From contig CM065384.1 in assembly GCA_033060915.1 (NCBI GenBank), positions 11,702,001-11,766,000 of the forward strand: a stretch of 64,000 nucleotides of DNA, given 5' to 3'. This document shows positions 45,801 through 59,234 of this stretch, piece after piece (the stretch's first letter is position 1; each line of letters starts with the position of its first letter). Below the pieces are notes generated by a model. It saw only the letters and a list, made by a program, of their open reading frames with translations. It had not been told where the DNA came from and did no database searches. A program made the position numbers and the translations under genes. This stretch comes from Euryodendron excelsum (Eukaryota; Streptophyta; Magnoliopsida; Ericales; Pentaphylacaceae).

Positions 45801-47384
45801 CAAATCCATGCCAAATCCAATCTCCCCACTTAGGAAACTAGATCCAATCCTCTGTTGTTAGAAACAAAATCAAAACACTTCTTTTAAAAATAAAATCCAA
45901 TCTTTTGTTTTAGTAAATAGGAATCTCAATCCTTCCTAATCTAAACCTTTTCTAATCCACTCCTTCCTAATCTCATACTTTCCTAAACCTTAAGTTTTCA
46001 AAACCTAAAACTTTCAAATCTTTTCTTAAACTTTAAGTTTCTTAATCTTCCTAATTCCATACCTTTTCAATTTTTAACTTTCCAAATCTGAATTTTCAAA
46101 TCTTTCCTAAATTCAAACCTTTTCTAATCTCAAATATATATTTTTTTAAACTCAAATGTTGAATCTTTCTAAAATTCTAAACTTTCTAAATTCTAAACTT
46201 TCTTAAGTTAAAACTTTCTAAATTCCAAATCTTTCCTATTTCAAACTTTTCCTATTTTCAAAACTTTCCAATTTTGAAACTTTCCTAATTCAAAAATTTC
46301 CTAAATCGAAACTTTTCTAAAATAAAACTTTCCTAAAATGGAACTTTTCTAATTCGAACCTTTCCTAAATCCAACTCTCCTAGTCTTCCAAGTCCAACGT
46401 TCGAGTCAAATCTTTCTTAAACCTCAAGTCTCTCCTAAATCCTATCTTTCTTAAGTCTGGGTTTCCTAAATCTCAATCTTTTCAAAATAAGTCTGAATCC
46501 TTCTTCCAAGTTCTATCTTTCTAAATCAAAGTCCAATCTTTTCAATTCCAAATTTCAATTTCAAATCTTCTATTCTAAGTTCAAATCAAACCCTTTTTGA
46601 AATCAAAATTTCTTTCTTTCAATTAAAATCTTCTATTTTCAATTGGACTCTTGTCGAAACTACGGCTGACCTAATTCCTCCAAAGCGATACGTAGGCAAC
46701 TCTCATGGGTGCGGTCATAACTCTTTTCAAATCTCTATTTCTAAAACTTTCTTTCAAATCAATTCTAACTCTTTTCTTAAATCTAGTTCCAAAATCAAAT
46801 CAAGTTCTTTTTAAATCTATTGTCAAAGTTAAACTCTTTTCTTGCACTCGCATATCATGTATCATTCTTTTAAAAATTCTTTTCTAAAGTGAATAGTTTT
46901 GGACATATATTAATTGAAAACTTTAATGGTTGAATCTAGGGTGAATAGACATGTAGGTACCGCAAAGGCGGGGTAGGGTGATGACTTAGTGCGTCTTCCC
47001 TACATGTAACTAACCTCCGAACCTAGATCACTGTTTTCAAAGACCAAAATGGAGTTATTTTAAAAAAAGGGCTTAACTAGTTTCTAAAAGTTGTCAAACA
47101 ACTTGTTTTTCTAATAACCCTCTCTTGAGGAAGTATTTTCAAAAACCCTTTCCAAAAGCCATAAGTGTAATCTTCGGATTGTGCTTAGTTTTAGGTGACC
47201 TAACTCACCTTAATCAAGTTAGGTGGTGACTTCGAATGTTTTCCAAAAACCCTTTATTCAAATCAATTTTCAATTCAAACCTAGTCACACTCATTTTTCT
47301 AGGAGGATGAGTCGTAATGAGAGAGTACAGTATTTTTCCCGTTCGTGTGTGTATTCCTCGAGTGCAAAAAATCTGGGCACGATA
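42809..47384 (+). mobile_element. Solo LTR F inserted in LTR E (4576 bp)
   Basis: Begins TGTAAGCACCC and ends GGGCACGATA at 47384 (terminal CA decayed to TA). It is flanked by TTCAT (42804-42808) and TTCGT (47385-47389), a 5-bp duplication with one transition. LTR E continues on the far side at the matching point. TATA-like TATAAACA at 44396-44403, donor-like site at 44710, hairpin block 46643-46720. Confidence 0.85.
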
Positions 47385-50300
47385 TTCGTCACATCTTTTA
47401 AGAAAGTTAATCCCTCAGATAATAAGTCCATTTACCAGTTTCCCGAGATTAGGCAATCTTCGAAATGAACGCACACATTCAGAGTGACGGAAACACTCAC
47501 AAACATCACAACTGTTAGAGCGGCGGAAACACTCGCAAATATGTCGACATTGGGAATTGCTAACAAACCCCCTATTTCATGGGAACAAACACGCCTCTTG
47601 GCCATGACACATTTACCAAAGGACAAGATACCTTTGGAAACCAACTCGTCACACATTATCAGAGTGGCGGAAACACTCAAAATCCGGGTCAACACCAATG
47701 CCTGCTAGCCCACTTTAGTGAGAAATGACCAAACTACCCTTTGGGCCTTTTTAGTACGCTTCTTGAGAAAGTAGCTAAGTCCTCAAAGTGGTAAGTTCAC
47801 CCTTCCAAGATTGTCCCAAAGACAATCCAATATGTTCAAGTGCTTTCCAGTTGGTTCCAGACCAATTTCGAGACCATCTGATCAAAATAACTATTTTGCC
47901 CCTACGCATCCAATCACTTGTGAAAACCACACCGGCTCTGGCTATCAAACTGGCAATCCTTCAGAACCCTTTCAATAGTGTTTCCAACCTTTGAACCTTC
48001 TCAAGGGTCACTCAGAGTCTATTCTAGTGTTTTCCCAAATCAATTAACCGTTTTGCCCCTGGCGGGCCGATCGACCTTCTCAACTATTCTAGTATTGCTT
48101 CTCAAGCTAGTTACCTTTAAGACACTCTCTTGAGGTTTCCCATCCATTTCCGGCCGAGTCTAGTTACTCGGAACCTTTCGGATCATTCTTGGACTTTCCA
48201 GAGTCACTCCTAGTAGAGCTAAGCTAAAATTGCATGGTAGTTACTAGGACAGGCGCTCAAATCTTTTGCCTAGCGTGCCAAGGGTCGAAAGATACATTTC
48301 TTGCCAACTTAAAACTTTCCTAAATGATTGGAGCTACTAGCAATGGCGCCAAACCAATAAATGGCCTAGCGCCACTCCTAGTGGCACTAGTGAATTTTTT
48401 GCCCTGGCACCACTGCAATAGGGGCCAAGGCAATTTCATTTTGTCTATAAATATATACCCTCCCCTTGTCTGAAAAGGGTCCATAAACTCAGTCCAGAAA
48501 CTCTGTCTCTCTGAAACCAGAGCTTAAGGTCTCTCCAAACCCTAGCCCTCTCAAGCCTCTTCAAGCCCTAGCCTCCATACACTCGAACCTTAGCATCTAT
48601 ACACCTTAAACACTCAAACACAAGCCTCCCAAAGGATCTATTGAAAACTCAAGGTGCTACAACTTCAAGGTTCTCAAAGTTCAAGTAAAGCAAAGCAAGC
48701 AAAACAAGAAGAAGACCATGTAGGCTTTCGATTTACTTTTATGTAATTCTCCCATCTTTCTTCCCCCTCCTAGTCTACTTGGATTTTTTTCTATTTTAAT
48801 CTTCATCTTCTACCTTCGTTTCTTGCATGCTTGAAACAAGGGACTCCTTGATTTATGCCTAGGAAGAATTGTTGAAGGTCATCGTGCTGGGGGCTTTCTT
48901 CAAATTCAACCCTTTATGGTGTGGGTTCGGCCCCTTTGATTATGTGGTAAAGCCTAGTCTTGTATGTTTACTACCTTTTTTGAATTGTGCATATCTTATC
49001 CATACATCTATTCAAATTTGTTTCCAAAATTGTTTTCAAACTTGCATTAAAACACTTTTTCAAAAATGGCATTCAAAATCTTCTTTTTTAACTAAATCAC
49101 AACCCTAAAGTGATTCTAGTTAATTCATGATTAGGGTTGTTTTAAGAAGGTGTTATATTCATTGTGACCATCAAGGTCCATATTTTGGGTATAAACCCTA
49201 AATTGTTCTTATCAAAATCACAATCTTAAGATAATTTTAGACATTACATGGTTAGGGTTGTTTTAGGAAAGTATGATATTTACTGGGTTCATTATGGTCC
49301 ACATTTCAAATCTTTGTTATTTTCAAAATCATAACCCTAGAATGGTTCTAATCTTCTTATGGTTAGAATCGTTTTACGAAAGTGAGATATCCAATAAATT
49401 TTAAAAAGTTTATGTTCAAACCTCTTTTCAAATTATTTTTCAAATCTACTTCCTAAAAACTCTCTTAGAAAATCTACTTTCTAAAAACTCATTTTAGAGA
49501 TCTCCTTTCCAAAAACTCTTTATCTTGAAGTCCAAGTCAAGCCCTAGAATTCATGTTTAAGAAACCCTAGTTCCCTTTCTTAAAATCATGACTTCCTACT
49601 TTGTCTCAAATCATAGATTTCCAAAACTATTTTCTACATCAAATCTTAGATTTTCAAAACCTCTTTTTCTATGCCAAATCATAGATTTTCAAATCCATGA
49701 TTTTCAAAACTCAACCTTTCCAATTCTATGTCAAATCTTCCAATTTTAGAAACCAAATCAAATCATCAAATTTTGAAAATAAAATCAAACCATCTACTTT
49801 TGCAAAGAAAATCCAATCTTCAACTTTAGAAAATAGGAATCAAATCTTTCCTAATTTCGAACTTTCTAAACTTTCCTAATTCCAAACTATCAAATCTTTC
49901 TTAAAATTCAAACTTTCAAATCTTTCCAAGACCAACTCTTTCTTAATTTGAAAACTTTCCTAAATTAAAAAATTTCCTAAAATTATAACTTTCTTAATTT
50001 GGCACTTTCCTAAAATGGAACTTGCCTATTTTAAAACTTTCCAAATTCAAGGATTTCCTAAATACAATCCTTCCTAAACCTTAACTTTCTAAAGCTTTTA
50101 AATCAAATATTCAAGTCAAATCTTTACAGGTCTTTTCTAAATCAAGGTTTTCTAAATCCTTTTCAAATATTTTCCAAATCTTTTCTAAAATTCCATTTTC
50201 TAGAATCAAACCTCTTAAGTTTAAATCAAGTTTTTCCAATTCAATTGCATACTTCAACCCTAGGTTGCTTGTTCAACCGTAACCCTAAGTTAGGAAGCTT

Positions 50301-51271
50301 CAACTCTTTTCTATAACTCTTTCTTAAATCAAGATGATTTTCAAATTTCAATCTAACTCAAGATGCTTTCAAAGGTCAATTCAATGTTTTTAAATCAAGT
50401 CCAAGTTCTTCTTCCCAGTTCAATCTTTTTTAAAGCAAAATCAATGTCAAATCCTCAAGCTTTTCAAATCAAAACTCGATTTCAAATCTCCTATTTAAAG
50501 TTTAAATCAAACCCTTTTCAAATCAATCATTTTCAAGTTAAACCTTTCAAAAAATCTCAAAGTGCCTATTTTCAATCAGACTCTTGTCTGAACTACAACT
50601 GACCTGATTCCCAGCAAAGGGATACGTTGGTAACCCTCATGGGTGCGGTCACAACGTTTTTCAAATTTCAAATTTCATCATTTATTTCAAATTTCCAATT
50701 CCATAACTTATTTCAAGCTTCAAATCATTTTTTCAAATTTATTTTCAAGATCAAATATTTTTCTTGCACTTGCATGTCATGCATCATATCAAATTTCTTT
50801 CTAAAATCTTTCAAAGTGTATATAAGTGGACGTTTGTTAATTAAAGATTCTAAATGAATGAACCTAGGGTGAATAGACATGTAGGTACCGCAAGGGCGGG
50901 ATAGGATGATGATCTTAGGATATCTTCCCTACATGTAACCAACTTTCGAACCTAGAATAATTGTTTTCAAGGACCAAAACGGAGTTGTTTTCAAAAAGGG
51001 TCTAAATCTTTCCAAAGGTTGCCCAAAATCTTGTTTTCTTAAAAACCCTCTCTTGAGGAAGTTTTCAAAACCTTTTCAAAAACCCTAAGTTTAGTCTTCG
51101 AATTGCACTTAATTTTAGGTGGCCTAACTCACCTTAATCAAGTTAGGTGGCAACTCCTAATTCAAAGCTAGTCGCAGTAGTTCTTCTAGGAGGATGAGTT
51201 CTAACGAGAGAGTATCGTGTTTTTTTCACTTGTGTGTACTTTTCTGGAGTGCTAAAGATCAAGACGTGACA
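47385..51271 (+). mobile_element. LTR E, right part
   Basis: Continues LTR E to GACGTGACA at 51271, followed by GC and a PBS, so E is a 5' LTR. TATA box TATAAATA at 48446-48453, G-poor domain ~49400-50575, hairpin block 50577-50655. More diverged than B, C and F. Confidence 0.8.
48446..48453 (+). promoter_or_regulatory. LTR TATA box (LTR E)
   Basis: TATAAATA in GTCTATAAATATATACC, in the usual LTR position. Confidence 0.65.
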
Positions 51272-51273
51272 GC

Positions 51274-51291
51274 TGGCGACTCCGCTGGAGA
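51274..51291 (+). other. Primer binding site (element E)
   Basis: TGGCGACTCCGCTGGAGA, two bases after the LTR end; one G-to-A change from consensus. Confidence 0.75.
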
Positions 51292-53229
51292 TGCTTAGAG
51301 AGTTAGGCCAATGTCATGTCTTTTCACCCTTTACTCATCTAGAGTCTTCAATTAATTTGTCCTATTCTATCCACTTCAAAATTTCAAACTTAAACTTTTT
51401 AAGTTGTTTTTAAAAGCATCTCATTGTTTCCATTCTATTCATATTCAATCCTTGAATCTTGCATTAAATTTGTCATTCAACTACTGACTTTTTGTATCTT
51501 TATTTTTTGTAGGTGGACCTTTGTTCACATTTTTATTTTATATCATACTAATTGCCATGTATATCATGAATGAATAGCATGGAATGGAAAGGATGGATGG
51601 GAATCGTAGGGCTATTTCCTCCTTTTTTCAAAAATTTCACACACACTACATTGTGCGCTTGCATTTGCATACTTGCATTCTTTACTTGTTTATGTCCCTT
51701 CTAGCTAGAAGGGGAAATGGTATATTGGTTGTGGGCAGATGCTATGTCAGTTTATTAGCCTATGGCCTCTTTATGGTTCCCCCGCTTGGATCACCAATGT
51801 ATAATGACACCACCTCGGTGAGTGGGCCTAGATTTGAAGATCTGAGAACCCAGCTTTCTTAGGAAGTATTAATAAACCCTCAACTTGATGCTCATGTAGA
51901 AACCATACATAGCCGAACCTTTGCCGGATTTAAGACATGGACATCAATTTGAAAACCATTGAGGAAAGGGCGACTGCTTTACTTTCCTTTATCCTTGTCT
52001 AATTCCTGCTGTTATAATGCTTGTATAAATACTTAAGCATATATGTTTGCTTTACAATTGCATTCTCTCTCTCTATATTCTTAGCATACATGTTCATACA
52101 TTCAATACTCCACGTCAAGACAAGAGTTTCAAAGTAACTTAAGTCACTGCATTTTCATACATATGATCAACCTATAGAGAGTGATGCCAAGATCACTCTC
52201 CTTTGCATAAAGCCTACCAAAACTCTAAGGGTTTTCATGTAACCCTAAGGACTCATGGCATACATTCAAGTCATTCCATGAAGAGGGGCCTCAATCTTTC
52301 TACACTCACAGAGATAAGGTTGTTAAGAAGACAAGGGGTAATAAAATAGCAAGGTCTCTTAATGACTTACTCAACATCAAACTCAAAGAAGGCTAATCCG
52401 AAGACTCACGAGTAGTTTAGGATTTCAAATGTAAAAGTAGAATGGTAGAAGTCTTAAGAAAAGTGTTCCCTCTCCCTTAATTAAAATGTACTTTAATTTT
52501 AAAGCTCGGTGTACTCCTCTACTTTTTGTAAATGAATGAATGAATGAATGTCCCCACCAAACGGTATGGTATCTCCATACAGGGGCAAAACCCCTATCTC
52601 AAAAAAGTGAGCCAAATGCATCATGTTTAGTTTTCCTCTCAAGTAGGGGCACCCTTAGGACATACATTGCATAAAAACTTTCAAACCAAGATGCTAACTT
52701 ATTTTTTGTTTCTTGTCTTTTATCCTCCCCCGTCCTCTCCAAGTACCACGAGAACCAAAGGCAAAAGCAAGACAAGAGGTGGGTCTTCTAAACCATTCAT
52801 TTACTATTATCATGATGCTCACATATTAATTTTTATTATGCTCATGCATCCATATCTATTCAAAGACACGAGTTTCAAGAAACTCACGTCATTACATTCT
52901 CATGCATTTAATCAACCGTAGAGAGAAAGAAGCAATCTAATCTCATGTTAATCGAATCAACCAAAACTCCTAAGGATTCCTTAATCCTAAGGATTCATGG
53001 CCCAAATCTCTCTCCGTCCATAGAGGTAAGATTGCACAAATAAAGAAACATCAATTGGCCCATGTTGAAGAGGTATTGTATTGCATATAAGGGCAAAATC
53101 CCATATCCAAAATGAGCTTATCATTATGCCTATATTTCCTTAAAGAAGGGACCTACGTGGGACATGCATCTCATAAAACTTTCAACTCCACATACTAACT
53201 GTGTTTTCTTTTTCTTTTTTTTTTTTAGG
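51292..53229 (+). mobile_element. Leader of element E with internal duplication
   Basis: Leader homologous to the other copies to about 52720 (acceptor TTTTTTGTAG ending 51512). A second, shorter copy of the later leader follows at ~52800-53220 (CTCATGCATCCATA..., then GAGTTTCAAGAAACTCACGTCA). It ends in a very strong pyrimidine-AG acceptor at 53228. Between the copies lies a short unassigned piece (~52720-52800). Confidence 0.6.
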
Positions 53230-53640
53230 TTAAATAGCATAATTGAACTCATAGAACCCCTCTAACATCCTGCCCAATTCACATTCATGCAAGGATAAGC
53301 CAGGTTGTTAGAAGAGGCCGAACCTACATAACAGAGTAAGAAGAACTAACTATCCATCTGCAAGACATTACCTCTAACCAACTACCACTGTGCCATGTTG
53401 CAACAATCACCATCCATGCAAAAGAAGACTTCATCGTTTGCAAAGGTTTGTCAGACCCGTGCACTGCTACAACAGGATCCCCTAACTTTTAAATGTATGC
53501 CAAACTCCACAAAAGATCTATCAATCTGCCCTCAGTTGTTTGGTGATACACTCGGCGAATGAAGTATCAAAGAGGTTGACACAGGACTAAAACCCTATTA
53601 GGGATTCTCACCAAAAGGCCAACAAGAAAAGGGAGGTTTT
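53230..53640 (+). pseudogene. gag remnant of element E
   Basis: Occupies the place of gag, between the leader acceptor and the post-gag block CCAAAAGGCCAACAAGAAAAGGG. It is only ~400 bases long against 1.2-2 kb elsewhere. No long frame and no core gag or zinc motifs are visible. I assign it by position only. Confidence 0.4.
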
Positions 53641-54391
53641 CAAAAAATTCGTCCATTTTCTTTCTATCTTTCTAATTCTTGCATATCTTCTGTGAATAAA
53701 CATTGCATGCCATATAATCATAACTTGAAATGAAAAAGAAGTAGTGTTTAGTTTATCCCCTTTGTCTCCTACTTTTGTGGATGATTATTGCTTTTAGGGA
53801 TTCTTCCTCTTTTTGTAATGACTCAACTTGAAGGATGAGATAGTCTAGATAACCTATTCAACGAAGGTTAAAACCTTCAAGAGAAAAATAGAGAGTGAGA
53901 GAGAGGAGGGAGATAGACTCAACAAAGAGGTGTGGAGCTTACTGAAGAGGTGACACTTGAGTGATATCCTAGCTAAGCGATGGGCACCCGAGTCCTCAAA
54001 ATGATGAGAAGCCATTGTTCTATTCATCCAAAAAAAATTAAACACTACCCTTTGCTCAGCCCACTAGAGCCATAATTGATTTATATTCAGATATCTCCGA
54101 ACCAAGAACCATCCCCCATATTGAGGTAAGCACATAATTATTGATTTGATAGAATCTATATAGGGGTTTGCTGATAGAAACATACCATCTCTAGGAACAT
54201 TGTCTAAATTTTGTATAAAAGCTTTATGGACTAACAATTCAATTTGAAATGATGAGAGGCTCTCAATTATGCTACCATACACCAAAAAAAAAAAATCCCT
54301 TTACAAAGCCTACTTGAGCCGGTTGCATTTCTTAATAAAAGCGACTAGATAATCACCGCTCACATTGCGTTAAGGCAAAAGCCATGAGTAG
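53641..54391 (+). mobile_element. Post-gag region of element E, truncated
   Basis: Shares CTTTCTATC, AGCTAAGCGATG, CCTTTGCTCAGCCCACTAGAG and an ATTGAGGTAAGCA stretch with the other post-gag regions. It ends where the minus-strand LTR G begins. Confidence 0.6.
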
Positions 54392-56433
54392 TGTCCCGTC
54401 TAGATTTTCCACACTCGAGGACTACACACACAAGCGGAAAAAATACTGTACTCTCTCGTTAGAACTCACCCTCTTAGAAAAATGAGTGTGACTAGGTTTG
54501 AATTGAAAATGAATTTAAATAAAGGGCTTTTAGAAAAAGTTTTGAGTCGTCACCTAACTTGATTAAGGTGAGTTAGGTCACCTAAAAACAAAGCATAATC
54601 CGAAAACTACACTTTGGGTTTTGGAAAATGATTTTGAAAATACTTCCTTCCTTAAGAGAGGGTTTTTAAGAAAATAGGTTGTTTGGCAACCTTTGGAAAA
54701 TATTTAAGCCCTTTTTAGAAAAATAACTTTATTTTGGTCTGTCAAAAACAGTGATCCTAGGTTTAGAGGTTGGTTATGTCTAGAGAAGACGCACTAAGCT
54801 ATCACCCTACCTTGCCCTTGCGGTACCTACATGTCTATTCACCCTTGATTCACCTATGAGAGTCTTCAACTAACAAATGTCCAAAACTTTTTACTTGTGA
54901 AAATAATTTTTAGAAAGACATGATGCATAATGCGTAAATGCAATATAAAGATTTGATTTGGAAATAGATTAAAAAAGAACTTGATTTGATTTAAGAAAAG
55001 AGACTTGAAAAGATAGATTTGAAATTGAAAATGAAAAGAGATTTGGAAAGATAGATTTTTGGACTTGTAAACTGGAAGAAGATTGTGGAATTGGAGATTT
55101 GAAAGAAGTTATGGAATTGGAGATTGGAAAAAGGTGGTGGAATTGAAAATTTGAAAAAGGTGGTGACCTCACCCATGAGGGTTGACTACGTATCATTTTT
55201 AAGGAATCAGGTCAGTCATAGTTCAAACAAGAGTCCAATTGAAAATAGAAGATATGATTGGAAGAAAGAGAATGAATTAGAAATTGGATTGGAAGATTGA
55301 GAGATTGAACTTTGATTGGAAGATTTGAAAAGATTTGACTTTGAAAAACTTGGTTTTAGGAAACCTAGACTTAAGAACTTAGAAAAGAAAGATTGGATTT
55401 GACTTCGAAAGATTTTAGAAAAAAATTGACTTGAATATTGGACTTGGAAGATTAGGAAACTTGGAATTAGGAAAGATGTTGATTTAGGAAAATTTCAACT
55501 TAGGAAAATTTTAGGTTTAGGAAAGTTTTTACATTAGGAAAGTTTCAACTTAGGAAAGTTTTGGAATTAGTAAAGTTTCAACTTAGGAAAGTTTTGGAAT
55601 TAGTAAAGTTTCAACTTAGGAAAGTTTTGAATTAGGAAAGTTTTATTTTAAGAAAGGTTTTGAAATAGGAAAGTGTTGAATTTAGAAATGTTTTGAATTA
55701 GGAAAATTTTAGTTTAAGAAAGGTTTAGAATTTAGAAAGTTTCAACTTAGGAAAGTTTTGAATTGGGAAAGCTTAGAATTTTAGAAAGATTTGAATTTAG
55801 AAAGCATTAGAATTTTTGAAAGATTCAAAGTTTGAGTTTTCAAAAGATTTGAAAATCTAGATTTGGGAGTTAAAATTTGGAAATGATGTGGAATTAAGAA
55901 AGGTTGGAATGAGGAAAAGCTTAGACTTTGAAAAATTTGAAGTTTAGGAAAGTTTAGAACTTAGAAAATTTTGGAGTTTGAAAGTCTCAAATTTAGAAAG
56001 TTTAGGATTTAGAAAGTTTTAAAGTTTGAGTTTTAGAAAATTTTGAGATTAGGAAAGGTTTGAGTTTAGGAAAGATTTGAAAACTTAGATTTAGAAAGTT
56101 AAGATTTAGAAAGGGTAGAATTAGAAAATATGTGGAAGTTGAGTTTTAAAATTTAGGAAAGATTTTTATGTGCAAGTTTTGGAAACTTAAGATTTAGGAA
56201 AGTAGAAGATTAGGAAAGATTTGAATTAAGAAAGATTTGGATTAGGAAGGGATTGGATTTTGTTTCTAAAAGAGAAGGTTTGATTTTGTTTCCAAAAACG
56301 GAGGATTGGATCTAGTTTCCTAAACGAGAGATTGGATTTGGTGTCCTGAAGGGAAGATTGGATTTGGCATGAATTTGGGAAGGGAAGTTTTTAGAAACCC
56401 TAGATTTGGAAAACTATAGTTTTGACGTAGAAA
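54392..56433 (-). mobile_element. Minus-strand LTR, 3' half only
   Basis: Read on minus, this is the last ~2 kb of the family LTR, ending at 54392 (TGTCCCG on plus, for terminal CGGGACA). It holds the inverted hairpin block 55161-55240 and the inverted G-poor stretch (GGAAAGTTTTGAATTAGG repeats). It stops abruptly in AAAATAGGTTTT at ~56433, so its 5' half with the promoter is missing. Confidence 0.8.
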
Positions 56434-56811
56434 ATAGGTTTTGTAACAAACCCTTGGACTTAGGATTATTGTTTTCAAAGACCAAATGGAGTTATTTTCA
56501 AAAAGGGCTTAAATTTTTTGAAAGGATGCCAAACAACCCGTTTTCTTAAATTCCTTCTCTCGAGGAAGTTTTCCAAAACCTTTTTCCAAAACCCCAAGGT
56601 TGATCTTCAGATTATACTTAGTTTTAGGTGACTTGACTCACCTTAATCAAGTTAGGTGGCGACTCCAAATTGTTTTCTAAAAGCCCTTAATCACAATTAA
56701 TTTTCAATTCAAACCTAGTCGTACTCGTCCTTCTAGGAGGATAAGTTCTAACGAGAGAGCACTGCGTTTTCTCACCTGCCTTTTTCAGGTGCAAAAAATT
56801 GAGACACGACA
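56434..56811 (+). mobile_element. LTR 3' tail joined to the inverted half
   Basis: The last ~380 bases of a plus-strand LTR, from the GTAAC block to GAGACACGACA. It is the inverted partner of 54392-54780. What follows, AAGGTGACTCTAGCC, is mid-LTR sequence, so this LTR was inserted into LTR J; AAGGT (56812-56816) is the expected right duplication. Confidence 0.75.
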
Positions 56812-59214
56812 AAGGTGACTCTAGCCTTCCATGGTTGGAGTTGCTTTAGGAAAGTGTTACATTTAAAGTGACTTTCATGGTCCATATTTTCAAAATCATA
56901 ATCCTAGAATGGTTCTAATCTTTGTATGGTTAGAATCGTTTTAAGAAAGTGAGATATTTTTAGAGGCTTGCAAAAGTCCACATTCAAATCTTTTTCCAAA
57001 TTGTTTTTCAAACTTAATTTCCAAAACCTCTTTTTAAATCCTCTCAAAAATCTCTTTACAAATCACCTTTCCAAAACTCTCTTCAAATTTACTTTTCAAA
57101 AAGAACTTATTTTCCAAAATTCCTTTTTCTTGGAGTTCAAGTTAAACACTAGAGCCATGGTTAGGAAACCCTAATTTTCTCTTCTAAAACATGATTTTCA
57201 ATCTTGCCTCAAAACATAGATTTCCAAAGCCTCTATTTTCTATGTCAAATCTTAGGTTTCCAAAATCACTTTTCCTATACCAAAATTATGGCTTTGCAAA
57301 CCAAAGTTTTCCAAAATTCCTCCTTTCCAATTCTATGTCAAATCAAATCTTCTGTCTTTGGAAACAAAATCAAATCATCTCTTTTTAGAAATAAAATCCA
57401 ATATTTTATTTTAGGATATAGAAATTAAATCTTTCATAATCCAAACCTTTCCTAATTTCAACCCTTTCTAATCCCAATCCTTCCTAATCCAAATCTTTCT
57501 TAATTACAATCCTTCATAATCTCATACCTTCCTAAATCTTAAGTTTCCAAAACTTAAACTTTCAAATCTTTCCTTAAACTTTAAGCTTCTTAATCTTTCT
57601 AAACCCAAGCTTTTCCTAATTCTAAAACTTTCCAAATTCCAAATCTTTCTCCAACTTAATTAAATCTTTCCTAACAAGGAAACTTTCCAAATTCGAAACT
57701 TTCTAAAGTTGAAACTTTCTAAATTCAAAATTTTTCAATTTCAAAACCTTTCCTATTTTAAACTTTCATTATTCGAAACTTTCCTAAAATGAAACTTTCC
57801 TAAAACAGAACTTTCCTATTTTGAAACTTTCCTTATTCCAATATTTTCTAAACTCAATCTTTCCTAGACTCTAACTCTCCATGTTTTCTAAATCAAACTT
57901 TTCAATCAAATCTTTCTTAATCTCAAGTCCTTCCTAAATCCTCTCTTCCTAAGTCCAAGCTTCCTAAAACCAAGCTTTCTAAAGTCAAACTTCTTAAGTT
58001 CAAATCAAATTCAATTCAATTACATGCTTCAACCTAGGTTACCCTAAGTCCTAGGATGTCTAGACCCTAGTTCGATCCTAACCCTAAAGTTAGGAAGCTT
58101 CCAACTCTTCTCCAACAGTTCTTTTCTAAACCGAGATGGTTTTTCAAACTTCAATTCAAGTCAAAATGTTTTTAAATCTCAATCTTTCCAAATCAAAATC
58201 AATTTCAAATCCTCAAGTTCAATTTCAAATCAAAGTCAATTCCAAGTTCAATTTCAAATCTTCTATTCAATGTTCAAATCAAACCCTTTTTCAAATCAAA
58301 TTTTCTATCAGACTCTTGTCCAAACTACAACTGACCTGATTCTCAAATAGGGATATGTAGGCAACCCTCATAGTGCGGTCATAACTTTTTCTAAGTTTTC
58401 AATTTCATAATTATTTTTAAATTTCCAATTCTATAATTTCTTTCAAGTTTCTAATTTCATAACTTTTTTTAAGTCTCCAATTCCATAACTATTTTCAAAA
58501 CTTCCAATTCCAAGATCTATTTCAAGTTTCAAATTCCAAAAACTATCTTCGAATCTCTATTTTCAATTTCAAAAACTTACTTTTCGATTCCAAATCAAGT
58601 CTTCTTTTCAAATCTCTTTTTAAAATCAAATTAAGTCTTTTCTAATCTACTTTCAAAATCGAATCAAATTCTTGTACTTGCATATCATGCATCATGTCAA
58701 ACTTCTTTCAAAATTCTTTTTAAAAGTGGATAGTATTAGACATATATTAATCAAAGATTTCAAATGAGTGAACCTAGGGTAAATAGACATGTAGGTACAA
58801 CAAGGGCTGGGTAGGGTGATGGTTTAGTGCATCTTCCCTACATGTAACAAATCTCCGAACTTAGAATCACTGTTTTCAAAGACCAAAAACGGAGTTATTT
58901 TCAAAAAGGGCTTATGTATTTTCAAAGGTTGCCAAACAACCTATTTTCTTAAAAACCCTCTCTTGAGGATGTTTTCCAAAACCTTTTTCAAAAACCCTGA
59001 GTGTAATTTTCGGATTGTGCTTAGTTTTAGGTAACCCAACTCACCTTAATCAAGTTAGGTGGTGACTCCAAACTTTTTTTAAAATCCTTTCATTCAAATT
59101 AATTTCTAATTCAAACCTAGTCGTACTCATCTTTCTAGGAGGATGAGTTCTAATGAGAATGCACTGTGTTTTTCTAACTTGTCTTTTTCGAGTGCAAAAA
59201 ATTGGGACGCGACA
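56812..59214 (+). mobile_element. LTR J, 3' part (5' LTR of element K)
   Basis: Resumes in mid-LTR and runs through the G-poor domain and hairpin block 58308-58385 to GGGACGCGACA at 59214, followed by a PBS. Its promoter half is not found to the left. Confidence 0.8.
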
Positions 59215-59216
59215 AC

Positions 59217-59234
59217 TAGCTACTCTGCTAGGGA
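59217..59234 (+). other. Primer binding site (element K)
   Basis: TAGCTACTCTGCTAGGGA, two bases after the LTR; four changes from consensus, three of them transitions. Confidence 0.65.
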
